Source of the DNA: Guillardia theta CCMP2712
Taxonomy: Eukaryota; Cryptophyceae; Pyrenomonadales; Geminigeraceae
DNA length: 64,000 nucleotides
Direction: 5' to 3'
NCBI RefSeq assembly: GCF_000315625.1
Contig: NW_005434670.1
Span: 892,571-956,570, forward strand
Made by a program: the position numbers and the translations under genes. Under the pieces are notes generated by a model that worked only from the letters and a program-made list of their open reading frames with translations, was not told the origin of the DNA and did no database searches. This document shows, one piece after another, positions 33,007 to 45,309 of this stretch (its first letter is position 1; each line of letters starts with the position of its first letter).

Positions 33007-35518
33007 ATGTCGTCAGGTCAGCACGATACTTACTTCATTGTGGATCGACTCCGCGAGTATGGCTTCGAGGAGGACTTGTCCCTTGTAACATTCGACGAGA
33101 AATCGCCCACAGAGCTGTTGGAGCTGCTGAATGATGTTCTTAAAAACTTGTCCTCGGAACACGACGTCGATGTAAGGAATGAGGGGATTGAAAATACAGC
33201 AATGAGAATCTTCAGGACGTTTGCGATCCTCAAGTTTGACTATCAGGGTGATCCTCAACAACTCCAGAACAGTTTGCAGTCTGGAGATAGAGAATTGTTC
33301 TACCCTCTGCTATCTCACATCCTCTCTAAACTTCCGGATCTTCGCAAGAGAGCCTACCTTGCAAAGTTCTTGACTCCCATTGATGTCCCGGAAGAGATGT
33401 TCGCCGATCCTGATATCATGGAGAAGTTTCAGCAGTATAAAGATCTCCAGGAGCAGTTCAAGATCACTCACAAGGAAACTGAGCGGATCCGAGGCACGAG
33501 TTTGCAGCCGACCGAGTTGAAGCGAGAGGTTTCACAGTTGGAGGAAGAGAAAAGCCAGCTCAAGACGAAGATCAACAAGTTAGAGCAGCGCCTGAAGAAG
33601 AACGAGAACTTCAACGAACTCTACGAAGTGACGTCAAAGCTGAGGAAAGAGCAGGAGGTTGAGGTGAAGCTTGCTGAGCAGCTGATGGAGCGTGAGATGA
33701 GTCTCAAGCAAGAGGAGAACCGTTACTTCCAAGCCAAGAAGAAGCTGCAAGACCTTCAGTTGGCAGCTTCGAACAACAGCAGCGGAGAAGAACTCCTTCA
33801 AAAGCTCAAAGAGGACGTGGAGATGACTCAAAACTACTGCAAAGGCAAGCTGCCAGAGGACATCAAGCAGAAAGAAACACGTCTTGTGCAGGTGCAACAG
33901 GTGCTCAACAGGCCGCCTGTGACAGACAGGGACATCGAGCGCGAGCAGAGTGAGATCCATCAACTGAACATGGCGATAGAGGAGCTACAGGAGAGGCAGC
34001 GGAGGACGCAGAAAACAGGCGATGACAAGCTCTCAATGTTCAGAAACCAGGCGCTCCTCGTGAGCCGAAAGAAGGCCGATGCGATGGAGCGACTGCAGAT
34101 GTTGAAGGAGGAGCTGAAGGACGCAGAGAAGGAGCTGAACGAGAAGAGGGAGAAGATGGGTCACAAGCCGGTCGACATTCTCAAGGTGCGGAGATGTCGC
34201 TCCGTCTCAAGCTGACCGCGGTGTGCCAGGGAGACGACCTGCTCAAGTACGGAGAAAGCCTCAAGGGCAAAGTGAAGGTGCGGAGAGCGGCGCCATGTGA
34301 GCTCTCGTGGCTGATGTGCCGTGGTGGCAGGTGTTCAAGAAGAAGAAAGGAGAGCTGTCAAGCATCGTTGCGGAGAGAGGAATTCTTGCTAGGACGGAGG
34401 ACATCCTGAAGACCCGGCACGGAGACCAGACAGAGTTCCTGGCCTCCCTCGAGCGCCAGCGGGGAGTGGAAGGAGCGTTCGATCTGCAGAGCAAGCTAGA
34501 GGAGGTGCGTGGAGGAATCGGCGGATAACACCAGTGATCCCCACTCCGACAGGTTTCGGAGAAGACGGCGGAGGTGAACAAGGAGAAAGAAGTCTCGCTG
34601 GAAGAGATCTCAAGGAGGGTCACTGAGATCAACAACACGATCAAGGAGAAGAAAAACGTCTTGGGTGAGTGGTAGGAGGAGGAGAACCGAAGCCGCTCAA
34701 CTGTTCTGCAGCTCCACTCATCAAGGAGTTGAGGCAAGTACGGGCTGACTTCACCCAGCTGGAGACAGAGTACAACGACAAGAAGAAGACCTATGAAAAC
34801 ACTGCAGTCGGTGATGAAGCAGCCACGCTGCCCTGTTCACGTTGTAAGCCTCCTCCCAGGGCTGGATGCGGAGAGAGACAAGCTGCTCACTGAAGTGACG
34901 GCGTACTACGAAGACTGCAAGAGGGAAGAGAGCAGGTGAGAAGTGAGGGAGGTCGAGGACGACGTGATGAAGTTGTATGGAAGGTTCCACTACCTCAATG
35001 CCATGATCAACTCTACCAAGATCACGTTGGATAGGGCGCGCCTCGAAGAGCAAGGTGACTCATTTCTGTCCTGCCGTGCGGAGCTGAATGCATGCTGCAG
35101 GTAAGAACCGCATCGGAGACGCAGGACAGTCGTATAGAGAGCTCTACCAAAGTCGCATCCAACAGCAGGAGAACTTGTCCAAGGTGAGGAGGAGGATCGT
35201 GGAGGTGGCTGTCGGAATATTGCCTGGTAGAGGAGGAGGAGGAGAAAGATGCTGAGACGTTGCGCAGAAACTGCGAGAGACGCAGAAGCTGGTGAAGGAG
35301 AATCACGACGTGAACCTCGAGCAAGCCAACATGTTCCGCGATCTACGGAAGATCCTGGCGTTCAAACTCAAGGTCCTGCGCACAGAAGTGTCAGGTGAGA
35401 CGGAGGAGGGAGGAGAGAAGGACAACAGAGAAGGACGAAGAAGGAGGCAGATGTTTCTGACGATGATATAGGGGAGAGCGGGGTCCCAGGAGGAACGAAC
35501 CATTTGATCATGGACTAA
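33007..35518 (+). CDS. IFT81: Intraflagellar transport protein 81
   Basis: IFT-B core protein that, with IFT74, carries tubulin into flagella. Exon 1 (33007-34185) encodes the N-terminal calponin-homology-like region (YFIVDRLREYGFEEDLSLVTFDEKSPTELL, RKRAYLAKFLTPIDVP) and the first coiled coils; a second exon starts at 34230 (GDDLLKYGESLKGKVK). About nine more short exons continue the coil: FKKKKGELSSIVAERGIL, TEDILKTRHGDQTEF, PLIKELRQVRADFTQLE, SRYHYLNAMI, YRELYQSRIQQQENLSK, KLRETQKLVKENHDVN and MFRDLRKILAFKLKVL. The short acidic end (GESGVPGGTNHLIMD) is reached after a 68-bp intron and stops at 35518. All landmarks are in family order and the length is normal. Its presence implies the organism builds a flagellum. 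Confidence 0.93.
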
Positions 35519-35671
35519 AAGTTGTTGTGTCAAGCTATTTCATTAAAAGTTCCTTCCGAAAAGCAAGTCCTGTGTCTTGTTGCGTGTATGCCACCGTGAT
35601 ATCACCTCCCACTCCCCCTCCCTCCCCCCCTCTCTCCACCAGCCTGCCCTTTGCTTTCCCTCTTGCAGACC

Positions 35672-36254
35672 ATGATGGGTTCTCTTCTATGTGACGTGCT
35701 CCAGAGCACTCAGCATAAACCTGCTGAGTCGTCAGCTATGACCCAGCTGCTCTTCTCCTACTTGTGCTTGCAGATGCCGGACGCCTCCTTGACAGGTACC
35801 CAGTGCCTCTGCCTGTTCCCCTCTGCCCTGTAGTCTTCATCATGTCCTTTTCTCCTCCATTCTCCTCGTCTTCCTCCAGATCTCCTACCATACAGCACGC
35901 TCTTCAACGCAGGTGGCTTGGAAGAAACAAACCTGCCACATCCTCATTTGATGAACAACAAACAGTGATCGTCACGGCCAAGACCTTGGGGGAAGCGTTC
36001 GCCGTGTTGTTCTTGTCCTCTCCTTTCTTACTGTCATACAAGAACCAACCTACAGTCCCCGTATCAGAGTTTGTTTCCCCGCTTTTTCCACGTCAGGAGC
36101 AGCTACCCAAGTTGCGAACGAGCTTGACGACGACACCAGCTTCCTGCTCGATTCTGGTCACTTCCTTGATCCAGGAGAGGATCTCAGACCTCAAGGGTTT
36201 CACGCACAGCAGCTTGTTCCAACGTCTCGTCAATCTCCCAACCGCTGTCATTGA
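35672..36254 (+). CDS. Possible small gene of unknown function
   Basis: Weak. The start MMGSLLCDVLQSTQ and helical AMTQLLFSYLCLQMPDASLT join, by phase-consistent GT-AG introns, to DLLPYSTLFNAG and then to AATQVANELDDDTSFLLDSGHFLDPGE, ending at 36254. The exon phases agree over two junctions, which is the main argument. No family is recognised. The start follows an AG-ending pyrimidine tract, so ATG 35672 may be an internal exon. It lies in tandem just after IFT81. Downstream, 36255-36800 is CAT-rich low complexity and Ser/Pro-rich frames where further exons might lie. Confidence 0.3.
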
Positions 36255-36261
36255 TTCACGT

Positions 36262-36430
36262 CACCACCACCACCTCCACCACCTCCTCCATCATCACAAT
36301 CACCATGAACATCATTACAGCTATCCTCCTTCTTATCATCAGCATGATCATCATCTCCATCATCAGCTTCATCTTCATCTCGATCTCAATCTTGATCCAT
36401 AATCATAATCATGATCATGATCATGAGCAG
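36262..36430. repeat. (CAT/CAC)n low-complexity tract
   Basis: Imperfect CAC/CAT/ATC triplet run; gives His-rich or Ile-rich ORFs in different frames that I do not treat as coding. Confidence 0.8.
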
Positions 36431-37019
36431 CAGCAGCAGCAACAACAACACGAACCCTTTGGGAAAGATGAACTTCGATGGATCCTTGGTGGACGATATC
36501 ATGAGGCATTCTTTCTCGCCCCTCGTCTACAGCAGCAGCACCTCAGCACCCGACGTCCTTGAGTCCTTTCCCTGCTCACCTCTCTTACAACTATGCATCC
36601 CGCCACCAGCCTCCTCCCCTCCTCGTCGTATCTCTGGTTCTCTCTTCCTTGCCTGGCTGGGATCACAGTGTCTCCCCCGTTCATGCTTGCGCTGCTTCAA
36701 GACCCGAGGGTCAAGACAACGACCCCGGGGAGTCTCCGACTCTACTTGCCAGCCCCTTGATCGACTTGCTAGCTCAACCGGCTGACTTCCAGCTGTCGTG
36801 ATAAATGCATCTTTGATACAAACTGGGATGATAACAGCTAAGATCAATGTCAGTTCGCCGATGTTATAATGCTCGCTACACCCTCATCGATGATTGTACC
36901 AGCCAACTAAATCCAATCTCGCGTTCTGTTCTCGTCTTCTTCCCGTCTTCGTCGTTGCCTCTAAGTTGAGCGCGAGCACTCCATCGATCGTCTCTTCCTT
37001 GCATCTCTCTCAAACTCTG

Positions 37020-37325
37020 TTCATCTCTATCTCTCTCCTTCTCGCTTCTCCCTCCTTCTCTCTCCTTCCCCTCCTCTCTCCTTCTCTTCTCCCTCCTCCC
37101 TCCTCCTCTCCCCTTTCCCTCCTCTCTCCTTCTCTCTTCTTCCTTCTCTCTCCTTCTCTCTTCTCCCTTCTCTCTCCTTCTCTCTTCTCCCTTCTCTCTC
37201 CTTCTCGCTTCCCCTTCTCTCTCCTTCTCTCTTCTTCCTTCTCTCTCCTTCTCCCTTCTCCCTTCTCTCTCCTTCTCTCTTCTCCCTTCTCTCTCCTTCT
37301 CTCTTCCTCCTCCTCTTTCCTCCCT
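37020..37325. repeat. Polypyrimidine minisatellite (TTCTCTCC type)
   Basis: About 300 bp almost purely C/T on the plus strand, built of irregular ttctctccttctctcttctccc units, ending 260 bp before the PHD-DDT gene start. Such a homopurine-homopyrimidine tract can form triplex DNA. The six open frames over it are artefacts. Confidence 0.9.
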
Positions 37326-37424
37326 CCCTGCTGAGAACTTGGCCTCCATGACACACTTTCGGTGGCTCTGAGGCGGGTTCAGTCATCCCATGCCCGCCTC
37401 ATGTTGACGCCATCGAGCCACCAA

Positions 37425-37587
37425 CAAAGGGAACCACCCCACCAATTGAAAATTTTAAATTTACCACCCCTTCTGTGAGTACCCCTACCCTCTATATGAG
37501 CAACTTTTGTGTTGTTTCTTCATTGTTCATACCACCCCCACCCCCATCAATCACCCACCAGCACCGCAACGGCAAAGGGAGTAAGGT
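37425..37587 (+). promoter_or_regulatory. TACCCC-type tract before the PHD gene
   Basis: Directly upstream of the ATG: accaccccaccaatt, ttaccaccccttc, gtacccctaccctc and ataccacccccacccccatc within 140 bp. Same word family as other 5' regions here. The role is inferred from position. Confidence 0.45.
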
Positions 37588-38996
37588 ATGGCGAAACGAG
37601 GGCGAGCAGCAGGGGGAGATGGCGAGAAGAAGGAGGAAACAGACGACTTGAAACATGCCCAGCGAGATGGTTCCAATGGAGCGCTGAAAGATGCTACCAA
37701 GGATGGAGAGCAGAACGATCTCGATGCAAGTGAGCGCGGACAAAGGACCTCCCGTACACGAACGAAGACGAATTTCTTTGCCATGCACCGGAGCACAGAG
37801 TCCCCCCCCTCATCAGTGAGGTCCTCTCCATCAAAGAAGAAGAAACTTCAGCAGAAGAGGTCTGGCAACAGCAAGAGCAACAGTAAGAAGAAGAAGAGCG
37901 GTGAACATTGCGACCAGTCGACACCTTCGAAGTCGAGAAGCAAGAAGGGACCAGACGAGTCAGCATCGTCCTCCCTCCCCAACGTTGCTGGATCAGACTC
38001 TGACGTGAGTGGGGAGATCACAAATGATTCTGTATCAGCGTCGGGTGAAGATGATGGGGAAGAGGAGGACCCTGTATGCCATGTCTGCAAGCGCAGCGAC
38101 ATGGAGAAGGATATGCTGCTGTGCGACGATTGCGACAGAGGATGGCACATGCACTGCCTGCGGCCTCCTCTGAAGGAGGTTCCGGAGGGCAACTGGTCTT
38201 GTCCCAAGTGCAGAGCCAAGAGATTCTACGAGGAGCTCGAGAGGAAGCAACGAGGGAGCGGGGAGATCTTGACAGAGGAGGATGTAGCCGTGCCTTGTCA
38301 CGTCCCCGAGTCCGACTTGTCCCGCCTCGGCCCTCTCCAGCACAGCTGGAAGTTTGCTGAGCTGGGTCACTTCATCAGCTCGTTCGGGGTCGAGCTGGGC
38401 CTGCGGGAGGTCCGCGAGGGCTACGATCTTTGCGGCCTTGCGGAGGAGATTTGCAGAGACGACTCCTCCTCGCACCCGCTGCTGGCCAGCCTGCACGTGA
38501 AGCTGCTGGCAGGCAGCGGCCTGTCCAAGTCGCTGCCCTTGGACGAGAGCTCGTGGGGCTGCTGGCTGGCCAAGTGGCTGAACAGGAAGCGGCGGGTCGC
38601 GCAGAGCCATGACCAGAAGGATTCTGAGGTCTTGAGGACGTTCGAGCTGAAGGAGGACGAGAATTGTGCTGGGGGCTCGACGTACAACTTTCTGAGCCCC
38701 GAGCAGAAGGTCGAGCTTCTTCTGCTGCTCTGCTGCGAGAAGCTGGAGGGGAAGGGCGACTTGATGGAGCAGGTGAAGAGGCTGGACGACGACGTCGAGA
38801 GCGACGTGTCGGGGTGCGACGAGCCGGAGGCGATCACAGTGAAGGGTGCAGGAGGAGTCAGCGAACGATTGAGACCGACGGTCATGGCAAGGGATTCAGC
38901 AGGAGGCGGCTACTGGGACCTTGGTGGGGAGGCTCCCGAGGGATGTAACTGCTTTGTGTTCAGAGGCTGTTGCTTGAGGGGCCATGGAGGAGGAGA

Positions 38997-39028
<32 letters not shown>

Positions 39029-41097
39029 GAGGAGGAGAGGTGAACGGGATGGAGGAAGAGGCGGACGACGCTAGTTCAGTGTCGAGCCATGGGACATTCT
39101 TCGAGGAAGAGGATGCAAACGTGGAGTGCTGCGTGTGCCAGAGCCCTGGAGACGCTTCTCGCCTGCTGCTCTGCGACGACTGTGACGACGGATACCACAT
39201 CTACTGCCTCGACCCTCCCCTCAAGCGTATCCCCCATGGTACCTGGTCCTGCCCCGGATGCGACCGGACGGGAGGGCAGAAGGCGAAGGGGAGGAGGAGA
39301 GTTGTTCCTGGGGTGGAGCAGAAGCTTGCGAGGGTGAAAGTCTCGATGACGGTGGGGAAGCTCTTGTTCCAGCGGGTGGTGGTGAGGCGGCCGATAAGGG
39401 CGAAGACAGGGAGGAGGGAGTTCGACGTGCACTACGTGTGGAAGGAGGAGGAAGGGGGGAGGTCGTCGAGGACAAGCTGCGTGCTGAGAAGCCTCTCGGA
39501 GGTCCACCGACTGCTGAACTTGCGATCTATCAACGCGAGTGATTATCTGGACCAGTTCGACTTTTCAAATTGTTATGGTGAGGAGGAGGTTGAGGAGGAG
39601 GAGGAGTGCGAGGATAACGATGCGCAGACAAGAGGGGCAAGCTTACGGGCTACGGGAGGGAGAAGATGGAGAAGATGGAGATGAAGGTCAAGAAGGAAGA
39701 GAAGGGAAGGCAGAACGTCTTTCCGAAGAATTCCGACCCTCATGTCCGATGGAGCACGCTCTGTGTTGATGAAGACGGCCTTGTGGTGAGGAGGTGGACG
39801 AGGAAGGGGAGCAGGAGGAAGAGAGTTGGATGAGAAGGGTGGAGGGGGAAGTTAGCTGAGGACGGAGGAGAGAGATTTATCTCCGGATGTGCTCTGATGT
39901 TGACTGAGAGCAGGGGCTGAAGGAGGAGCTGAGCAGGAGAGGAGGAGAGGAGCTCTTGAGGTCTGCCTGTGCCTGTGGGATGTTTCTTGATGCCTCACCC
40001 GCTCATGCTCAGCGTCGCCAAGTCGATGGAGGACAAGGTCTTCCGCCTGCAAGAGAAGAAGAGGATCTTGGAGTAGGACGGAGATGGCTGCAGCCGCCTG
40101 CTGAGATTCTTGTGCAGGGCCAGGGCAGAGCGAGGCAAGATGAGGGAGGAGGAGAGGGCGAAGAGGAAGCAGCGGCTGCTGCGCAAGCTGGAGACTTCGG
40201 TGTCCAGCTCCAACATCTTGGAGAGACGAAGGAAGAGGCAACGTGTCAACTACGCAGAAAATGTCGGGGAGGGGAGAGGAGGGTAAGGCAGGGGAGGCCT
40301 GACGGTTGCGGCAGATGGAGGATGGGGCGTCGGAGAGCGCGGGCGAGCCGGAGTCAGAGAGAGAAAGCTGGAGCGATTCGAGGGGGGGGAGCGAGGGGAG
40401 TGATGAAGGAGGAGGCGACAGCAGGAGGATGAAGACTAGGACTAGAAGAGTGGAGAGTGGTGTGAGAGAGGAGGAAGGCAGAAGGACGCGAGGTAGAGCC
40501 AGAGCACAGAGCGACGAAAGTGGGGAGGACGAGGAATGGTCGGGTGCAAGGAGGAGCAGGAGGATCGTACGAGGGAGCTCAGAGAGCGGAGAGGAAGAGT
40601 ACTCTACGAGAAGAGGAAGGAGGAGGACAAGAGGAGAGATCTCTGAAAGCGAGGCAGACTCCGAAGGGTCGGGGAGGAGAGGCAGGAGGGCACGAGGGAG
40701 TGGCTCGTACAAGGAAAGTTCGCTGAGTGAAGAGGAGGAGGAGAAGCCGAGGAAGGGAAGGGCGGGCAGGAGGAGGAAGAGCTCATCAAGTGAAGGATCT
40801 GGGGGTCCAGCACGTGGGAGAGCGGGGAGGGCCCGTCGCAAGGTGGAGGAGAGCGACTCGGCAGAGAGCAGCGTGTCATGGCAAAGCGGAGCCAGTGGAG
40901 GGGAGGAGGACCGGGAGGAAGAAGGTGAAAGGGAGCAGGAGCAGGTGAGGGAGCAGGAGCAGGGGCAAGAGCAGGATGTGAAAGACCAAGACATGGAAGT
41001 AGAAGCCGGGATAGAGGTCACAGGAGGAGAGGAGGGGATGGTGATCGAGAGACAGGGCGGTGAGGAGGAGATTTTGCAAATGAATGAAGAGCAATGA
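37588..41097 (+). CDS. PHD-DDT-PHD chromatin factor with charged tail
   Basis: Predicted nuclear chromatin reader. The first exon is a single long frame to about 39575. It opens with a Lys/Ser-rich basic region ([15 protein letters not shown]), then PHD finger 1 (residues ~165-212: [39 protein letters not shown]), a DDT-like helical domain ([14 protein letters not shown] to [10 protein letters not shown]), a WHIM-like stretch ([18 protein letters not shown]), and PHD finger 2 ([38 protein letters not shown]). Later exons add [28 protein letters not shown], a basic helix ([29 protein letters not shown]), and from about 40315 a tail of alternating acidic and Arg-rich blocks to 41097. PHD+DDT architecture is typical of ISWI-accessory (BAZ/ACF1-like) proteins; no bromodomain is visible. 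The 39580-40310 exon junctions are approximate. Confidence 0.82.
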
Positions 41098-41321
41098 GAA
41101 TGGGAGAGGAAGAGCAGCGGGACAACGTGGAATCCTGTAACCTGATGGTGGGAGTTTGAGGATTTTCCGACGAGTTGTTTTGAGTGAATGAATTTTGAAC
41201 GAGATGAAGATTCTGGCTCCCTCCTCGCATCCTCTCAAGTCTGTTCGACCCCCTTGACCAAGTTCTTGCGATTCCTGCCAACAACAAGCATCAGGTGCAG
41301 GAGCAGCAAATACTTGCCATC

Positions 41322-43539
41322 TCACTTGATGTCTCCCTCCACCTTGACTTTCTGTCTGTAGAGTATCTCCTCCTGCGTCTCAGCTCTCAGCAGAGCCAGC
41401 AGCCTCCCACCACCTTCACCTGAATCTTCCATACTGGCTTCGACCCGGTGAAGTACTGGGATCCCATCCATGCGATAGTCCTGACTACAGCACAAGTCAA
41501 CCCCAGCCTCCTCCTCCTCCTCCTCCTCCTCCTCCTCCTCCTCCTCCTCCTCCTCCTCCTCTTTCTACCAATCGGAACCTTGGAAACCCACGGCATCTGC
41601 ACCACAGCATCGATCTCTACCTGCAAGGAGCAGTCAGACCTCTCCCGTCCCTCCCCTCTTCCTCCCTCACCTCGTCAGCCGTTCGGTTCTTGAGCAGCCG
41701 CACTGCTTCATCCACCTTCCTCTTCCTCTTCATCTGCAGCTGCTCCCAGTCGCGCTCCTGCAGGAAGAGGGTCAGGACGGGCCGAGGGAGGTCGAGCAGG
41801 AGAGACCTTCCAGTACTTGCTGGTCTTGTCGACCTTCTGCTTGATAAGCCGCTTGCTCCTCCTCTTGCTGATAGCCCACGGGATCGACTTGTCGAGGAGG
41901 GCCGAGATGACATCTGCCAGGAGGGGTCGATGAAGTTGTCCTCGAGCTGGATCAGCTCCATCGTTCTGAACATCTCCCTCCTCTTCAGGTGCTTGATTAT
42001 CTGTAGCCCCGCCACGTCCCCGAGCCTGTTCCCTCGCAGATCAAGTCGCTGCACCTTGGAGTTTGCCAGGTAGATCCTTCCCTCGTTCTTGCCCCACAGC
42101 TCCATCCACTGGAACGTGTCATCTTGTATCATGTTGCGAGACAGGTCGACTTCTTGCACCGACTTGTTCCAGTGCAGGCCGTACCCGATCTCAGACACGT
42201 CGCTCAGTCTGTTGTCCGCCAAGTTCAAGACAGCCAGGCATGGCGATCGGCTCAGCCCCTCCCTCACCCTCCCGGTGCTGCAGCGAGACACCTTGTTCGA
42301 CCGCAGGTCCAGCAGCCTCAGCTTGCTGTGCGCTTGACCGCAGAGCTCCATGAGGGAGCCTAGGGCGTAGTGATCGATCTGGTTGAACCCCAGGTACACG
42401 CTCTCCAGCGCGATCTTGGAGTTTCGCTTCAGCCCCTCCACCAGGTTGAACATGGCGTCGTCGTCGATCACGTTGCACTCTAAGTTGAGAACTCTCAGCG
42501 TGTCGTTGGAGAGCAGCCAGTTCTTCAGCTCCCAGCACGTCTGCTTGCCCAGCAGGTTCCCCGACACGTTGAGCGTCTGCAGGCTGCGGGTTGAAGACAG
42601 CTCCCTGGCGAGCTGCGCGCCATCGACGTCGCGCATCGGGTAGAAGAGGTTGGAGAGGTTGAGGGAGGTCAGCGACTTGGCGACGCGGAAGGTTCCCCTG
42701 AGATGGGAGTAGAGGGTGGGGCCGAGCGTGCTCGAGTCGAAGGAGAGCGAGCGAAGCTCGGCCACGTTGCCGCCCGCCATCGCCTTCTGCATCTGCTCGA
42801 ACATGAAGACTGCAGGACCAGCCTGCAAGTAGCTGCCGTACAGGTCGAGCAGCTGGGGGTTGGTCGACCGCTGGAAGGCCTGAGAGATCCTGAAGATCTC
42901 ATCGTCTGTTGCCTGCTCCTGACTCAAGTGCAGGAAGGGATCTTTGATGGCGCCCGAGGCGACGTCGATGAGCTCGTGCTCGAGGTCCTTCTCTTGCAGC
43001 ACGAACTTGTTCTCGTGCGACTTGTAGTCTCGCACGAACCTGCGGCTGCGGTCGAGCTCGTGCAGGGAGCTCGGCTCTAAGATCTCGAACGTCTTGCTGT
43101 TGGAGTACTTGAGGTTCTCCTCGGCCAGGTTCAGGCTCTCCAGCGTGACCCCTCGAGGATACACAGGTCCTGACGAGATTGTCTGCGGGAGAGTTTCCAG
43201 CTGCAGGCTGTGAGCGCTGGCAGAGAGCAGCAGGTTGCCGTAGTCGTCTGTCTCCGACCAGTCAATGTGTGCGCGCGCTTGCTTCGCCTGCAGCTTTGCC
43301 ATCTCCTGCTTGCGTTTCTCCACGCTCCTGCTGTTCTCGGGAGCGGTGGAGCGGCCAGGGATGTAACTGAAGTCATGCTTGGTTCTTGCCTCTATCTTTT
43401 CAAGGTTGCCTACCTTGCTGAGAGCTTCCAGGCTCTTCTCGATATAGAGCTGCTTGCTTGTCTTCTTGCGCTGCCTCTCCAGCCTCTCAGCGATCACCTC
43501 ATCGAGCCCCGTCTTGCCACGACTACGCGACGTTGACAT
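41322..43539 (-). CDS. Leucine-rich repeat protein (RNase-inhibitor type)
   Basis: The long first exon (43539 to about 41650) encodes a charged N-terminus (MSTSRSRGKTGLDEVIAERL, EKRKQEMAKLQAKQAR) followed by about eight leucine-rich repeats between residues ~280 and 520: SLTSLNLSNLFYP, SLQTLNVSGNLLG, TLRVLNLECNVID, ALESVYLGFNQID, KLRLLDLRSNKV, CLAVLNLADNRL, VQEVDLSRNMI, VQRLDLRGNRLG. A basic Arg/Ser tail (SSRRSTRPASTGRS, MKRKRKVDEAVRLL) follows. After the ADE codons, introns with a GGA run (41505-41563) lead to VEIDAVVQMPWVSKVPIG, DYRMDGIPVLHRVEASME and EEILYRQKVKVEGDIK, stop 41322. No membrane segment. LRRs of this type bind proteins; flagellar proteins often have them, but that link is only a guess. 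Confidence 0.8.
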
Positions 43540-43799
43540 GAGGTCTCAGACTCACTCGCAGGCGGAGAATTTTCTTGTTTGCATGTTCATCGAAGCGAAC
43601 TCAGGAGCTCCAGCTGCCGCGCTCCTCTCTCGTCTCTCGTCTCTCGTCTCTCGTCTCTCTTCTCTCCTCTCTCCTTCTTCTCGTCACAGTGCTGCCTCAC
43701 TGTCAAACACGCCTCCATCATCATCCTCCTCCTCTAGTGCCAGCAGCTTCTCTCACTTCCCCTCCCGCCGCTCTCAGCGCCTCCATGGCGCACCAGGTC

Positions 43800-44345
43800 A
43801 GTTAAAACACTCCCGGCGGCCCGACCTGACCTCGCAACTGACAGCGAGAGTATGGCACTCAGAATACAGTTCGGACCCGATGATCGACCCGGGACCGGGC
43901 CCGGCCGCCAAATAGGCCGGGCTCGGACCGGGACAGTTCCGACGGGGGGCCGCCCGGCCGGGCCGTCACCGGTGACCGGCCTTCGGAGTCACGGTCACAA
44001 GTCACGACTCCGCGAGTCTTTTACTTAGTATCTTTACTCATCACCAGTCCTTTATTCAAATGGTTACTAAGCCTGTACGGTCAGGCCCTTACGGGAATGG
44101 ATTCAAGTTAGATTCGTGAACCAGGCTGATCGGACTCGGACCCGATTGGCTCTGCCGTGACTCAGTGACGGTGACTCACTGTGTCAACTGAGCCTTGAGC
44201 GCGCCGCCGCCGCCGCCCGGCTCAGCGGCGGCTCCGACGCCCCGCATAATGGCGGGCCAGCCGGCCGATCACTGAGGCCGGGCTGAGCGAGGACCCACGG
44301 CAGAACTTTGAATAGCTGAGATCAAAGAAGATCCGATCGATCATG
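43800..44345. repeat. GC-rich repeat island
   Basis: Begins sharply after ctccatggcgcaccagg. Rich in GTGACTCAC/GAGTCAC, GGCCGGGC, CCGGTGACCGG and (CCG)n words: for example gactcagtgacggtgactc at 44160-44180. No gene is credible. Same word set as the islands at 1, 6410, 30130 and 45310. Confidence 0.55.
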
Positions 44346-45309
44346 CGATGCAGGATCATTCTCAATGCAAGAAATGAGTCAGTGGCATTTTCAGTTTATT
44401 ATTCATGTTGTCGTTCGAGTCTTGACTCGTCACTCATTGTGGTACGAGTCTGATTAAAGATGGTAACTTTTTACAATCATATCAAAAATCGGGTAAGTGA
44501 CCACACTCGTTCAGTGAGGTGCATTCGAACCCTCAAGACTGTGCAGCTTCATGATTCGCTCACTCCACCAATGATTGCGTCGATATTGAAATGCTCTGAA
44601 ATTCCAGGTAAAACTGGCAATTTTCCGTCGCTTTCTTTTGACCTCCGCAAGACCAAATTGATGGAATTTGCGAGACAGATCAATCGTCTTTTCTTGTCCG
44701 CTGAGAATGCATTGAAGGATTCCTCTGTGATCCAGAACTTGCAGGCTTGAGCAACTTCGTGATAGACAGCTTTCCGATCCATCGAAGACTCGCGGGAGGA
44801 TGGCGGCAAGTTTCTCAAACTTTCATGAGCAAAGGAGTTCCAAGAGTGCAAGAGTTCGCTGTTACGAAGTTGTTCCGTAGCCTCGGATTAGAAAAAAGAT
44901 TTATATTTAGAGATCGATCAAACAGGAAAAGATAAAGACAGGAGTAGAACCAGGTACGATGATTTAAGAGTGAGACTGAACACGAGAAGGAGCAGAGGGG
45001 AGGAGATGCGTGTCGAGATTGCACAAGTCAAGGGATAAGATCAGCTTAGCTGTAGCACAGGGAAGGCGCGTGGGAAGGGGTCAAGGTGGGCAGGTTACGG
45101 ATTTAGGACGGGCGCGGGGTTCATATGCTCGCACGCTAGCAGGACGAAGGGCTTACAGGGTCCCTTACAGGGCATTTTTGTATCCGTCACAGGAAAAACA
45201 TTATAGGGAGGCTTACAGAGAAGACCAAAAGAATACTTTTCGAGAATGATTCCGTGAATGGTACAATTTTTGAAACGCATTAAAGAACTTTTCGTCACGA
45301 AACCTCGAG
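44346..45309. other. Unresolved region between two GC-rich islands
   Basis: AT-richer. Two opposing open frames overlap at 44460-44851. The minus-strand one reads plausibly (EESFNAFSADKKRRLICLAN, LPVLPGISEHFNIDAII) but has no clear ATG context or flanking exons; the plus-strand one has none either. I annotate no gene; a small gene or gene fragment is possible. Confidence 0.3.

Noticed and set aside
36411-36785. Ser/Pro-rich ORF after the CAT repeat
   Set aside because: A few segments look protein-like, but two frames are equally open and no junction could be matched; not annotated.
37010-37386. Several overlapping ORFs rich in E/R/G or S/L
   Set aside because: All come from the homopyrimidine block, open in every frame.
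39852-41021. 389-residue minus-strand open frame
   Set aside because: It is the mirror of the acidic/Arg repeat tail of the PHD-DDT gene; the Ser/Leu/Pro composition is that of reversed GAG/AGG codons.
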